Shown here: in pieces, positions 26,816-35,497 of the stretch
Position numbering within the stretch: position 1 is the first letter of the stretch
Layout: each line of letters starts with the position of its first letter
Assembly: GCF_014196305.1 (NCBI RefSeq)
Contig: NZ_JACIDJ010000001.1
Span: forward strand, 211,587-275,586
Direction of reading: 5' to 3'
Length of the DNA: 64,000 bases
Origin: Roseococcus suduntuyensis
GTDB lineage: Bacteria > Pseudomonadota > Alphaproteobacteria > Acetobacterales > Acetobacteraceae
Program-made: the position numbers and the translations under genes
Notes under the pieces: model-generated
Databases searched by the model: none
What the model saw: the letters and a program-made list of their open reading frames with translations, nothing else
Told to the model about the DNA's origin: nothing

Positions 26816-26995
26816 TGGGGCCATGTAATCCGGCCGGGATTGGGGTGCCAAGGCGGTTCCGCAAGCCATGAACCGGCCCCGCAAAAATTTTTTCTGAATC
26901 TATGGTAACCATCTTGAAAGGCTGATGGCCACTTGGCACATGGCTGCCCGGCCCAAGAGGCATGGCTCGCGGGCAAGCGAAGGGACATCACACCA

Positions 26996-28027
26996 ATGAA
27001 GCTCACCGCGTTCGCCGCCGCCGCGGCGGCGTTCCTGATGTTCGGCCCGAGCCAGGCGATGGCCGGGCGCGACCTCGACCAGATCCGCGCCCGCGGGCAG
27101 CTGCTCTGCGGCGTGCAGGGCCCCTCCAACCCCGGGTTCGGTTTTCCCAATGCCCAGGGCCAGTGGCAGGGCTTCAACGTGGAGGTCTGCCGCTCCGTCG
27201 CCATCACCATCTTCGGCGACCCGAACCGCGTGCAGTTCGTGCCCGTGACGACGCAGAGCCGCTTCCCGGCCCTCTCCTCGGGTGAGGTGGACATCCTCTC
27301 CAACAACTCGACCTGGACGCTGACGCGCGACAGCAACGTCAACCGCTTCAACTTCCCGGCCATCGTCTTCTATGACGGCCAGTCGATGATGGTGCCCCGC
27401 CGCCTGAACGTGACCAGCGCGCGGCAGCTGGACGGCGCCACCGTCTGCGTGCAGCCCGGCACCACGACCGAGCTGAACCTCGCGGACTACTTCCGCCAGC
27501 ACAACATGCGCTTCACCCCCGTGGTGGTGGCCGACCTGGACGAGCTGCGCCGCGCCTATGACAGCGGCCGCTGCGACGTGTTCACCAACGACTTCGCCGC
27601 GCTCGCCGCCCAGCGCACCCTGCTGAGCCGCCCGGCCGACCACGTGATCCTGCCCGAGCGCATCTCGAAGGAGCCTCTCGGCCCCGTGGTGCGCCAGGGT
27701 GACGAGGAGCTGACGAACATCGTCGCCTGGACCGTCTTCGCGCTGATCGAGGCCGAGGAACTCGGCATCACCGCCGCGAACGTGGAGCAGATCGCCGGCA
27801 GCAGCACCAACCCCATCGTGCGCCGCTTCCTGGGCGTCGAGGGCAACATGGGCGAAAGCATCAACGCCGCCCGCGCCGACTACGCGCGCCAGATGATCCG
27901 CACCTTCGGCAACTACGGCGAGATCTACGAGCGCTGGCTGGGCGAGCGCACGCCGCTCGGCCTCGAGCGCGGGCAGAACCGCACCTGGCTGAATGGCGGC
28001 CTGCTCTACGCGCCGCCGGCCCGCTGA
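26996..28027 (+). CDS. aapJ: General L-amino acid ABC transporter, periplasmic binding protein
   Basis: The 343-residue protein has a signal peptide (to about residue 23, QAMA) and a family 3 solute-binding fold with GFGFPNAQGQWQGFNVEVCR, ITIFGDPNRVQFVPVTTQSR and DILSNNSTWTLTRD. This is the AapJ subgroup that serves broad-specificity L-amino acid uptake. The ATG at 26996 follows GAAGGGA and begins the signal peptide. It is followed by two dispersed hairpins and then aapQ, an arrangement that would favour extra binding-protein mRNA. Confidence 0.93.
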   Translation: MKLTAFAAAAAAFLMFGPSQAMAGRDLDQIRARGQLLCGVQGPSNPGFGFPNAQGQWQGFNVEVCRSVAITIFGDPNRVQFVPVTTQSRFPALSSGEVDILSNNSTWTLTRDSNVNRFNFPAIVFYDGQSMMVPRRLNVTSARQLDGATVCVQPGTTTELNLADYFRQHNMRFTPVVVADLDELRRAYDSGRCDVFTNDFAALAAQRTLLSRPADHVILPERISKEPLGPVVRQGDEELTNIVAWTVFALIEAEELGITAANVEQIAGSSTNPIVRRFLGVEGNMGESINAARADYARQMIRTFGNYGEIYERWLGERTPLGLERGQNRTWLNGGLLYAPPAR

Positions 28028-28056
28028 GACTGAGCTGAACGCGGCCGCCCCGCCAG

Positions 28057-28103
28057 GCGTCTGATCGGCTTCGGTGGAACCACCGAAGCCGTGAATCAGC
28101 CGC
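28057..28103. repeat. Dispersed hairpin repeat, copy B
   Basis: Signature GCGTCTGATC leads into an 11-base perfect stem: GGCTTCGGTGG at 28067-28077 with CCACCGAAGCC at 28080-28090. GTGAATCAGCCGC follows. The outer CTGAT (28061-28065) pairs with ATCAG (28095-28099). It lies 29 bases after the aapJ stop. Confidence 0.85.
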
Positions 28104-28110
28104 CCGCCCC

Positions 28111-28156
28111 GCGTCTGATCGGCCTCGGTGAACCACCGAGGCCGTGAATCAGCCGC
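28111..28156. repeat. Dispersed hairpin repeat, copy C
   Basis: Same signature as copy B, 7 bases further on. The stem is GGCCTCGGTG at 28121-28130 with CACCGAGGCC at 28134-28143 around AAC. Relative to copy B one T-A pair has become C-G, changing on both sides, which indicates selection on the fold or gene conversion of the hairpin. Confidence 0.85.
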
Positions 28157-28204
28157 CCAAGCGTGGCGGCCGCATCTCTTTTTCCCCTGTTGGATTCCTC
28201 GCGC

Positions 28205-29383
28205 ATGAGCAGCACGGCCCTGGCCCCGCCCAAGCCCCTGATCCCCCTGCCCGGCGGCACCACCATGCGCGGGGTGCTGTGGCAGGCGGGGCTGGCCATC
28301 GTGGTCGTGCTGGTGGGCTGGTCGCTCTACAACAACATGCTGGCCAACATGGCCGCGCGCGGCCTGCAATTCGGCTTCGGCTTCCTGAACCGCAGCGCCG
28401 GCATCCCCATCGGCGAACACCTGATCCCCTACACACCGGCCGACACCTATCAGCGCGCGCTGACGGTGGGCCTGCTGAACACGCTGCGCGTGGCGCTGCT
28501 GGGCGTGGTGCTGGCCACCATCCTGGGCATCCTGCTCGGCCTCGCGCGGCTCTCGGCCAACCCGCTGCTGCGCGGGCTGACGGGCGGCTACATCGAGGTG
28601 ATCCGCAACACGCCGCTGGTGCTGCAGCTGGTGTTCTGGCACGCCATCGTGCTGCAACTGCCCTCGGTGCGGCAGGCGCTGAACCCGCTGCCGGGCCTCT
28701 ACCTTTCGCAGCGCGGCCTCAAGACGCCGGCGCTGATGGCCGACACGGCGCTGTTCTGGGCCGCCGTCGCGGTGGTCGTCGCGCTGCTGGCCTGGTGGCT
28801 GCTGCTGCGGCGCGAACGCGCGCGGCAGGAAGCGACCGGCGACCGACGGCCCACCTGGGCGCCCGGCCTCGCGCTGCTCTTCGGCCTGCCCATCCTGGCG
28901 GGCTATGTCATCGGTGCGCCGACGGTGGAATGGCCGGTGCTGGCGGGCTTCAACTTCCGCGGCGGGCTGACCCTCTCGCCGGAGTTCTTCGCGCTGCTGC
29001 TGGGCCTCGTCATCTACACGTCGGCCTTCATCGCCGAGATCGTGCGCGCGGGCATCCAGTCCGTGCAGCGGGGGCAGTGGGAGGCGGCGCGCGCCCTGGG
29101 CCTCGCCCCCGGGCGCATCATGCGGCTGGTGATCCTGCCGCAGGCGCTGCGCGTCATCATCCCGCCGCTGACCAGCCAATACCTGAACCTGACGAAGAAC
29201 TCCTCGCTCGCCGTCGTCATCGGCTATCCGGATCTGGTGTCGGTGGCCAACACCTCCATCAACCAGACGGGGCAGGCGGTGGAGGTGATCGCGATCTTCA
29301 TGGCGGTCTACCTCATCATCTCGCTCGTCACCTCGCTGCTGATGAACACCTACAACCGCGCCGTCGCGCTGAAGGAGCGGTGA
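28205..29383 (+). CDS. aapQ: General L-amino acid ABC transporter, permease AapQ
   Basis: The 392-residue membrane protein has a long insert typical of AapQ between the first and later spans. The EAA loop reads WEAARALGLAPGRIMRLVILPQALR near residue 300. It forms the heteromeric inner-membrane channel with AapM. I use ATG at 28205; an in-frame ATG at 28163 would overlap the hairpin-repeat region. The gap from aapJ is 177 bases and holds copies B and C. Confidence 0.92.
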   Translation: MSSTALAPPKPLIPLPGGTTMRGVLWQAGLAIVVVLVGWSLYNNMLANMAARGLQFGFGFLNRSAGIPIGEHLIPYTPADTYQRALTVGLLNTLRVALLGVVLATILGILLGLARLSANPLLRGLTGGYIEVIRNTPLVLQLVFWHAIVLQLPSVRQALNPLPGLYLSQRGLKTPALMADTALFWAAVAVVVALLAWWLLLRRERARQEATGDRRPTWAPGLALLFGLPILAGYVIGAPTVEWPVLAGFNFRGGLTLSPEFFALLLGLVIYTSAFIAEIVRAGIQSVQRGQWEAARALGLAPGRIMRLVILPQALRVIIPPLTSQYLNLTKNSSLAVVIGYPDLVSVANTSINQTGQAVEVIAIFMAVYLIISLVTSLLMNTYNRAVALKER

Positions 29384-29386
29384 ACC

Positions 29387-30463
29387 ATGTCCGCCAGCAC
29401 CGCCCCCGCCCTTCCCACCTTCACCGAGCGCGCGCGGGACTTCGCGAAGGCCTGCTTCACCGGGCCGCTGAACATCGCCATCAGCCTGGCCTGCATCGCC
29501 CTGCTGGCCTGGGTGGTGCCGCCCATGCTGCGCTGGGCGGTGCTGGACGCCACCTGGTCCGGCACGGCGGCGGAATGCCGCGCGGCGGGCGGCGCCTGCT
29601 GGGCCTTCGTGCGGGAGAAGTTCTGGTTCTCGATCTTCGGCCTGTATCCGTTCGAGGAGCGCTGGCGGCCGGCGACCATGATGGTGATCCTGGTCACGCT
29701 GGTCGTCGCCTCAACCCTCCGCATCTTCTGGACGCGCTGGCTGCTTCTGGCCTGGGCGGTGGCCGCGGTGGTGATGTGGGTGCTGATGCAGGGGGGCGTG
29801 CTGGGCCTCTCCTTCGTCGAGACGCGGCAATGGGGTGGGCTGGCCATCACGGGCATCATCGCGGTCTATGGGCTGGCGCTCGGCTATCCGCTGGCCATCG
29901 TGCTGGCACTCGGCCGGCGCAGCGAGTTGCCGCTGGTGCGCTGGTTCTGCACCGCCATCATCGAATGCGTGCGCGGCGTGCCGCTGATCTCGCTGCTGTT
30001 CATGGCGGCGATCATGCTGCCGCTGTTCATGCCGCAGGGCGTCACGCTGGACCGGCTGGTGCGCGTGCTCTTCGCCTACACCCTGTTCACCGCGGCCTAC
30101 ATGGCGGAGGTGGTGCGTGGCGGGCTGCAGGCCATGCCGCGCGGCCAGTATGAGGCGGCCGATGCGCTGGGCCTGTCCTATTGGAAGAAGATGCGCCTCA
30201 TCATCCTGCCGCAGGCGCTGACCATCACCATCCCCGCGCAGGTGAACACCTTCATCGGCCTGTTCAAGGACACGACGCTGGTGGTGGTGATCGGCGTGTT
30301 CGACTTCTTCACGACGCTGCGCGCCTCGCTGGGCGACCCGAACTGGCTGGGCTTCCCGACCGAGGCCTATGTCTATGCGGCGGCCGTCTACTTCGTGCTG
30401 TGCTTCGCCATGTCGAAATACAGCCAGCGCCTGGAACGGGACTTCACGCCAGCCGGGCGCTGA
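29387..30463 (+). CDS. aapM: General L-amino acid ABC transporter, permease AapM
   Basis: The 358-residue permease has an N-terminal span, a periplasmic stretch with two Cys (ECRAAGGACW), and the EAA loop YEAADALGLSYWKKMRLIILPQAL near residue 255. It pairs with AapQ, 3 bases upstream. In most genomes an AapP ATPase gene follows; here the next gene is on the other strand 9 bases after the stop, so the ATPase must be supplied from elsewhere. Confidence 0.92.
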   Translation: MSASTAPALPTFTERARDFAKACFTGPLNIAISLACIALLAWVVPPMLRWAVLDATWSGTAAECRAAGGACWAFVREKFWFSIFGLYPFEERWRPATMMVILVTLVVASTLRIFWTRWLLLAWAVAAVVMWVLMQGGVLGLSFVETRQWGGLAITGIIAVYGLALGYPLAIVLALGRRSELPLVRWFCTAIIECVRGVPLISLLFMAAIMLPLFMPQGVTLDRLVRVLFAYTLFTAAYMAEVVRGGLQAMPRGQYEAADALGLSYWKKMRLIILPQALTITIPAQVNTFIGLFKDTTLVVVIGVFDFFTTLRASLGDPNWLGFPTEAYVYAAAVYFVLCFAMSKYSQRLERDFTPAGR

Positions 30464-30472
30464 CGGGCGCGG

Positions 30473-31111
30473 TCAGAACACCCACCCCAGCGCCTGAATG
30501 CCCATCCAGACCAGCGCCAGCAGGATGATGGCGGCGAAGAGGTTGCCCAGCGTGGTCAGCACCACGCCGATGCCCACCACCCGGCTGTCCTGCTCGACCA
30601 CGCCGAGCGACATGATGATGGTGCCGAAGGCGGGCGGGGCATTGGTGCCCGGCCCGGGCAGGATGAGCATGACGGCCGTGACGACCGTCAGCCAGCCCAC
30701 CATCCGGTCACCCCAATTCGACAGGAAGACACCAGGCCGCGGCCGCACGAAGCGCTCCACCCGCTTCAGCGGGCCGGAGGTCACGTCGGCCAGGCGCAGC
30801 AGGTCCTCGCGCTTGATGGATTGCCGCGCGATGAAGCGCGGCAGCTTCGGCACCTTCAGCCCCAGCCCCATCTGCGCGCCCAGGATCAGCATGGGAATGC
30901 CGAAGACCGAGGCCATGCCCGGCAGCAGCGCGGGCAGGCACAGCAGCAGGATCAGCAGGCCGAAGGCGCGTTCGCCGAAGAACTCGGCCATTTCGCCGAG
31001 CGTGATGCGCGCGCCGGGGAATTGCGCCGCCACCTCGCGCACGATGCGCGAGATGGGAGCGGAGGGGTGGGCCTCCGGCAGCGGGTCCAGCGGGTGCCCC
31101 CCTTCGGTCAT
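30473..31111 (-). CDS. exoD: ExoD family exopolysaccharide synthesis protein
   Basis: The 212-residue membrane protein has the ExoD pattern ITLGEMAEFFGERAFGLLILLLCLPALLPG and PKLPRFIARQSIKREDL. Several spans follow, including GNLFAAIILLALVWMGIQAL. ExoD affects exopolysaccharide production and alkaline tolerance in rhizobia, but its biochemical role is not known. The start shares one base with the crotonase stop (TGATG), so the two are coupled, although no metabolic link is obvious. Confidence 0.87.
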   Translation of the reverse strand: MTEGGHPLDPLPEAHPSAPISRIVREVAAQFPGARITLGEMAEFFGERAFGLLILLLCLPALLPGMASVFGIPMLILGAQMGLGLKVPKLPRFIARQSIKREDLLRLADVTSGPLKRVERFVRPRPGVFLSNWGDRMVGWLTVVTAVMLILPGPGTNAPPAFGTIIMSLGVVEQDSRVVGIGVVLTTLGNLFAAIILLALVWMGIQALGWVF

Positions 31112-31914
31112 CAGGCGCCGGTGAAGACCGGCGTCCGCTTCTCCATGAAGGCGCGGCGGCCTTCGCGGTAGTCGGCGCTGTCGAAACACGCGTCCGCGGC
31201 TGCGGCGATGGCCGCCATGTCACGGTCGGCCGCATCGGCCAGCACGGCGCGCACCGTGCGCTTGTTGGCGCGCAGCGAGAGCGGCGCGTTGCGCGCGATC
31301 TGCGAGGTGATCTTCGCCACCTCGGCATCCAGGCTTTCCGCCGGGTGCAGCTTGTTGATGAGGCCCATGCGCTCGGCCTCCTCGGCCGGCAGCCGGCCAC
31401 CCGTCATCAGGATGAAGTGCGCCTGGGCGGGCCCGACCAGCGACACCAGGTTCTTCACCATGTCGAAGCCATAGGCGATGCCGAGGCGGGCGGCCGGGAT
31501 GCCGAACTCGCTGCCCACGCCCGCGATCCGCATGTCGCAGGACATGGCGATGCCAAGCCCGCCGCCCATGCAGAAGCCCTGGATCTTCGCGATCACGGGC
31601 TTGGAGAATTCCAGCAGCTTCCGCCGACCCAGGCTGGTCTTGGCGTTGTACTGCCGCTGCGCATCGGCGTCCGAGCGGTTCTGCTCGAACTGGCTGATGT
31701 CCGCGCCCGAGACGAAGGCCTTGCCGCCCGCGCCTTCCAGCACGACGCAGCGGACGGCGTCATCCGCCTCGAAGGCATCAAGTGCGGCCGCCATGCCGTC
31801 CCACATCGCGATGCTCATGGCATTGCGCTTCTCGGGCTGGTTGAAGACCACCGTGCCCACACCGTCCTGCGCGCGGGCGAGGATCTTGCCCTCCGCGAAC
31901 ACCATTTCCGACAT
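31111..31914 (-). CDS. Enoyl-CoA hydratase/isomerase family (crotonase) protein
   Basis: The 267-residue crotonase has oxyanion-hole segments FVSGADISQF (about residue 65) and IQGFCMGGGLGIAMSCDMRIA (about residue 110). The segment usually holding a catalytic Glu of hydratases reads GIPAARLGIAYG, with Ala instead of Glu, so simple enoyl-CoA hydration is doubtful. Other crotonase reactions on a CoA thioester are possible. It is 8 bases downstream of a CaiB/BaiF CoA-transferase gene, and the two probably act on the same acyl-CoA. Confidence 0.83.
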   Translation of the reverse strand: MSEMVFAEGKILARAQDGVGTVVFNQPEKRNAMSIAMWDGMAAALDAFEADDAVRCVVLEGAGGKAFVSGADISQFEQNRSDADAQRQYNAKTSLGRRKLLEFSKPVIAKIQGFCMGGGLGIAMSCDMRIAGVGSEFGIPAARLGIAYGFDMVKNLVSLVGPAQAHFILMTGGRLPAEEAERMGLINKLHPAESLDAEVAKITSQIARNAPLSLRANKRTVRAVLADAADRDMAAIAAAADACFDSADYREGRRAFMEKRTPVFTGA

Positions 31915-31922
31915 GCTTCTCT

Positions 31923-33149
31923 CTAGCCTCCAATGACCTTGTTCGCGCGGAGCTTCGCGATCTCCTCCGCGCCGAGCCCGGCTTCCGCCAGGATTTCGTC
32001 CGAATGTTCGCCCAGGCCCGGCACGCCACGGCGAATGCCCGGCGTGTGGCCCTGGATGTTGATGGGCGTGCGCACCACGCCCGCCTGCCCCAGCGTCTCG
32101 TGCGGGATCTGCCAGACCATGCCGAGGTGCTGCACCTGCGGGTCCTCGAAGACCTCGCGGATGTCGTTGATGGGGCCGCAGGGGATGCCGGCCTCCTCCA
32201 GCTTCAGGATCCAGTATTCGCTGGGCTGCTGGCGCGTGACCTCGGCGATGGCGGCATTGACGGCGGAGCGGTCCTTCGTGCGGCCCTCCACCGTCTTCCA
32301 CTCGGGCTTCGTGAGCCAATCCTCGCGTCCGGCCACGCGGCAGAACACCTCCCACAGCTTGGGCGAGGAGGCGGCGATGTTGATGGGCTTGTCGGCACTC
32401 GGGAACACACCCATCGGCGTGTTCACCGGGTGGTCATTGCCCGCCTGGCCCGCGACCTCGCCCTTCTGCAGGAAGCGCGTGGCCTGGAAGTCCAGCATGA
32501 AGACCTGCGCCTCCAGCAGCGAGGTCGAGACATAGCGGCCGCGCCCGGTCTTCTCCCGCTCATACAGCGCCATCATGATGGCCAGCGCCAGCAGGTTGCC
32601 CGCCGTCAGGTCGTTGATGGGAATCCCCACCCGCATGGGGCCGCGCCCCTTCTCGCCGGTGATGGTCATCAGCCCGCCCATCCCCTGCGCGATCTGGTCC
32701 ACGCCGCCGCGCGTGGAATAGGGGCCGGTCTGACCGAAGCCCGAGATGCTGGCATAGATCAGGCGCGGGTTGCGGGCGGAGAGCGTGTCGTAGTCGATCT
32801 TGAGGCGGTGCTTCACCTGCATCCGCATGTTCTCGACCACGATGTCGGCGGTTTCGGCCAGCTTGAGGAAGGCGGCATGGCCGTCCGGGTGCTTCAGGTC
32901 GAGGACGATGCCGCGCTTGTTGCGGTGCAGGTTCGTGAAGTCGAACCCGTCGCGCGCGCCGCCCAGCGCGTCGCTCGCCCCCGGCGGTTCCACGCGGATG
33001 ATCTCGGCGCCCCAGTCGGCCAGATGCCGCACGCAGGTGGGGCCGGCGCGGGCCAGCGTCAGGTCCAGGACGCGCAGGCCGGCGAGCGGAAGGGCGGAAC
33101 CTGCGGCCTCCGCGCTGGCGGCGCTGCTGTGGCGGCTGTCATCCGGCAT
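31923..33149 (-). CDS. CaiB/BaiF family CoA-transferase
   Basis: The 408-residue class III CoA-transferase begins LPLAGLRVLDLTLARAGPTCVRHLADWGAEIIRVE. It contains NLHRNKRGIVLDLKHPDG and the putative catalytic Asp near residue 178 in VGIPINDLTAGNL. These enzymes move CoA between carboxylic acids. With the crotonase downstream it may activate and process an unknown acid. It is not formyl-CoA transferase by context, since no oxalyl-CoA decarboxylase is adjacent. Confidence 0.9.
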   Translation of the reverse strand: MPDDSRHSSAASAEAAGSALPLAGLRVLDLTLARAGPTCVRHLADWGAEIIRVEPPGASDALGGARDGFDFTNLHRNKRGIVLDLKHPDGHAAFLKLAETADIVVENMRMQVKHRLKIDYDTLSARNPRLIYASISGFGQTGPYSTRGGVDQIAQGMGGLMTITGEKGRGPMRVGIPINDLTAGNLLALAIMMALYEREKTGRGRYVSTSLLEAQVFMLDFQATRFLQKGEVAGQAGNDHPVNTPMGVFPSADKPINIAASSPKLWEVFCRVAGREDWLTKPEWKTVEGRTKDRSAVNAAIAEVTRQQPSEYWILKLEEAGIPCGPINDIREVFEDPQVQHLGMVWQIPHETLGQAGVVRTPINIQGHTPGIRRGVPGLGEHSDEILAEAGLGAEEIAKLRANKVIGG

Positions 33150-33212
33150 GGCTCTCTCCCGTTTCCCGGCGCGAGGTTAACCCCAAGCGCGCCGGCCCGG
33201 AACCCGGCCAGG

Positions 33213-34256
33213 CTACTTCCAGCCCAGCCGGCTCGTCAGGGTCCAGACCGGGCCGATGAGGAAGTTGCACATCAGCGTGCGCGCCAGGTGGAAGCCCAGC
33301 ACCAGCGGCACGGCCAGTTCCAGCGTCTTGGCGGTGATGCCCATCTCCGGCATGCCGCCCGGCGCCATGCCCAGCATGACCGCGCCCACCGGCAGCCCGC
33401 TGGCCCAGCCGAGTGCCGCGCCCAGCGTGAGGCACAGGACACAGAGCGCGAAGGCGGAAATGATGGAGGCCCAGAGCAGCCGGCGCGAGGAGAGCAGGAA
33501 TTCCCGCGTCAGTCTCTGCCCCAGCGTGGCGCCCATCGCCACCTGCGCCGCATCAACCAGCACCGTCGGCACCGAGGAGGGCAGATGGCCCACGGCGGCG
33601 GCCGTGATGGCCAGCGCGCAGGGGCCGATCATCCAGGGATTCGCGATGCCCGTGCGCCGCAGCGCGAAGGCCGCCAGCAGCCCCACCACCAGCATCAGCC
33701 CGAGCCCGCCGAGGTCGAAGGGCAGGCGCGGCGCCAGGAAGGCGGCGCTGTCACCCACCGGCGCGAAGGCCGTCAGCAGCGGCGGAATGGCCAGCACCAC
33801 GATCACCACACGGATGGTCTGCGCCAGCGTCACCGGCGCGATGGGCGCGCCCGCCCGCTGCGCCAGCACCACCATGACGATGACGCCGCCCGGCACCGCC
33901 GCGAAATAGCCCGTGCGCGGGTCCACACCGGCCAGCCGCGTGAAGATCGGCACCGCCGCCACGCCGGCCGCGATGGAGAGCAGCCCCGCGATGAGAATGA
34001 CCGGCATGGCCCCCAGCAGAGCGCCCAGCACCGGGCCCGAGAAGGTCTGCCCGAAGGCGAGCCCCAGCACGATCAGCGCCCCCGGCCGCGCGTAGGGGTG
34101 CACCGCCACCGGCCGGAACCAGGCCAATGCCGCTGTGCCCGCCATCGCCCCGATCATCCACGCGAGCGGCACCGAAAGCAGGTGGCAGATGGTGCCCCCC
34201 GTGAGCGCGGCGGCCAGGGTGAGCAGATGGGGGACGAGGCGCGGAGGAATGGACAC
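33213..34256 (-). CDS. AbrB/ammonia monooxygenase-like membrane protein
   Basis: The 347-residue protein has about ten membrane spans in two homologous halves: SVPLAWMIGAMAGTAALAWF in the first and GIANPWMIGPCALAITAAAVG in the second, then MAPGGMPEMGITAKTLE. This is the AbrB duplication family (PF05145). The name ammonia monooxygenase is historical and misleading; a transporter role is likely but unproven. GTG start at 34256. Confidence 0.86.
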   Translation of the reverse strand: MSIPPRLVPHLLTLAAALTGGTICHLLSVPLAWMIGAMAGTAALAWFRPVAVHPYARPGALIVLGLAFGQTFSGPVLGALLGAMPVILIAGLLSIAAGVAAVPIFTRLAGVDPRTGYFAAVPGGVIVMVVLAQRAGAPIAPVTLAQTIRVVIVVLAIPPLLTAFAPVGDSAAFLAPRLPFDLGGLGLMLVVGLLAAFALRRTGIANPWMIGPCALAITAAAVGHLPSSVPTVLVDAAQVAMGATLGQRLTREFLLSSRRLLWASIISAFALCVLCLTLGAALGWASGLPVGAVMLGMAPGGMPEMGITAKTLELAVPLVLGFHLARTLMCNFLIGPVWTLTSRLGWK

Positions 34257-34303
34257 TGGCGCGCAGGATCGGCCCTCGGCGCCGCCCGGTCAAACCCCGG
34301 GTC

Positions 34304-34325
34304 GTGATTCAGGCAGTGATTCAGG
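34304..34325. repeat. 10-bp direct repeat upstream of FlaG-like gene
   Basis: GTGATTCAGG occurs at 34304-34313 and again at 34316-34325, with a 12-base period. It lies 60-80 bases before the start at 34386, a position suited to a regulator site. No known box is recognised. Confidence 0.45.
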
Positions 34326-34385
34326 ATGCGTTAAGGCTGCGCATGGTTTCTGGGATGCGGTCCCCATGAAACCGGAAGGATCGCC

Positions 34386-34832
34386 ATGACCTCCCCCGTC
34401 GGGCTTGCCCGCCCCATGCTGGCCAGCCCCCCGCCCTTCCTCGAGCGCCCCTTGCAGGCGCCGACCGAGACGCCACCCGGCGCGCGGCAGGATATCTCGC
34501 CGCCCATCGCGCCAAATCCCAGCCTGCGCATCGAGCCGACGCTCGGCGTCGTGGTGTTCGAGGTGCGCGATGGCGCCGGCGAGGTGACGCGCAGCGTGCC
34601 CACCGAGCGCGAGTTGCGCGCTTACCGCACCGCCGCCCTGCGAGGGGAAGGCGTACGCGGGGAGGATGTTCGTGCGGAAGATGCGCCCGACGCCGCTTCC
34701 CGCGCGACGGGCGCGCCCGATCAGACCCGCAGCCCGCCCGGCGGCAGCCCCAGCAGCGCCAGCGCATTGGACGTGCCGGCCGAGGGCGCGCCGAAGGCGC
34801 CCGTGGATTCCGAAGCCCGGCTGATCAAGTAG
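34386..34832 (+). CDS. FlaG-like small flagellar locus protein
   Basis: The 148-residue protein has a disordered Pro-rich start (about 45 residues). A conserved core follows, LRIEPTLGVVVFEVRDGAGEV then TRSVPTERELRAYR, which resembles the FlaG/YvyC core, where a basic hydrophobic strand pair precedes an IP dipeptide. The C-terminal 55 residues are low complexity. AAGGA precedes ATG at good spacing. The last 112 bases overlap the 3' end of the opposite DUF1217 gene. FlaG affects filament length in other bacteria. The assignment rests on the short core only. Confidence 0.55.
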   Translation: MTSPVGLARPMLASPPPFLERPLQAPTETPPGARQDISPPIAPNPSLRIEPTLGVVVFEVRDGAGEVTRSVPTERELRAYRTAALRGEGVRGEDVRAEDAPDAASRATGAPDQTRSPPGGSPSSASALDVPAEGAPKAPVDSEARLIK

Positions 34833-35494
34833 CGTTCCGCCAGACGCTGAACCACCTTCGGGTCGTTCAGCGAGTCGAGCTTCAACCGCGCCTCCAGCGC
34901 GCGCGCCTGCGTCTCCACCGACTGAACGGCGATGGATTTCGGCAGGCCCACCGCCCCCAGCACCACACGGCGCAGCACCGGGTCACCCAGCACGGCGAAG
35001 GCGCCCTCGGCGCCCTTGGCGGCCCTTTCGCGGAACAGCAGCGCATCGCCCAGGCCCGGCTGGCTTTCTTCCAGCTCATCGCGCCAGCGCGCGCGGCGCA
35101 GCCCATCGGTCAGGCGCGCCTGGATGTCGGGGTCACGCAGCGCATCGAGGCCGCGTTCATCGAGGCGCAACGCCTCCGCCGCCGCCTTCCAGCGCTTGTC
35201 GGCCAGCCGGTTGACCAGGGATTTCGGGTCCGTCGGGTCGGAGGTCAGGGCGCGCATGGCCAGCCCCGCCTGCTGCGCGCCGTCGGGAATGCCCATGGCC
35301 ACCGTCACCACCTGCAGCACGCGCGGGTCACGCAGGGCCGTCTGGATGTCCGGCGCCCGGTCCAGGGCGCGGCGGAACTGGTCCAGCGCGCGGGTCTGCA
35401 TCGGGTCCTTCGCGATGCGTTCCAGCGCGCGCGTCTCCTCGAACTGCTTCTGGAAGCGACGGAAGGCGGTGATGGCGCTGCCCGCGTCCGACAT
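34721..35494 (-). CDS. DUF1217 flagellar-cluster protein
   Basis: The 257-residue soluble, helix-rich protein begins MSDAGSAITAFRRFQKQFEE. It contains repeated patterns such as RDPRVLQVVTVAMGIPD and DPVLRRVVLGAVGLPKSIA, typical of DUF1217 proteins that sit in alphaproteobacterial flagellar loci. Function is not established. It follows flbT by 3 bases, so both are in one transcript. Its last 112 bases overlap the convergent FlaG-like gene. Confidence 0.8.
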   Translation of the reverse strand: MSDAGSAITAFRRFQKQFEETRALERIAKDPMQTRALDQFRRALDRAPDIQTALRDPRVLQVVTVAMGIPDGAQQAGLAMRALTSDPTDPKSLVNRLADKRWKAAAEALRLDERGLDALRDPDIQARLTDGLRRARWRDELEESQPGLGDALLFRERAAKGAEGAFAVLGDPVLRRVVLGAVGLPKSIAVQSVETQARALEARLKLDSLNDPKVVQRLAERYLISRASESTGAFGAPSAGTSNALALLGLPPGGLRV

Positions 35495-35497
35495 GGC

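Noticed and set aside
26934..26949. Sigma-54 promoter TTGGCACATGGCTGC before aapJ
   Set aside because: Only 9 bases separate GG and GC, where sigma-54 needs 10.
33213..34256. Ammonia monooxygenase
   Set aside because: The name is a legacy of the PF05145 family. The protein is an AbrB-type membrane protein with no catalytic subunits around.
34344..34358. Sigma-54 promoter before the FlaG-like gene
   Set aside because: GG-N10-GC spacing is met but the rest of both blocks matches poorly; too weak to call.
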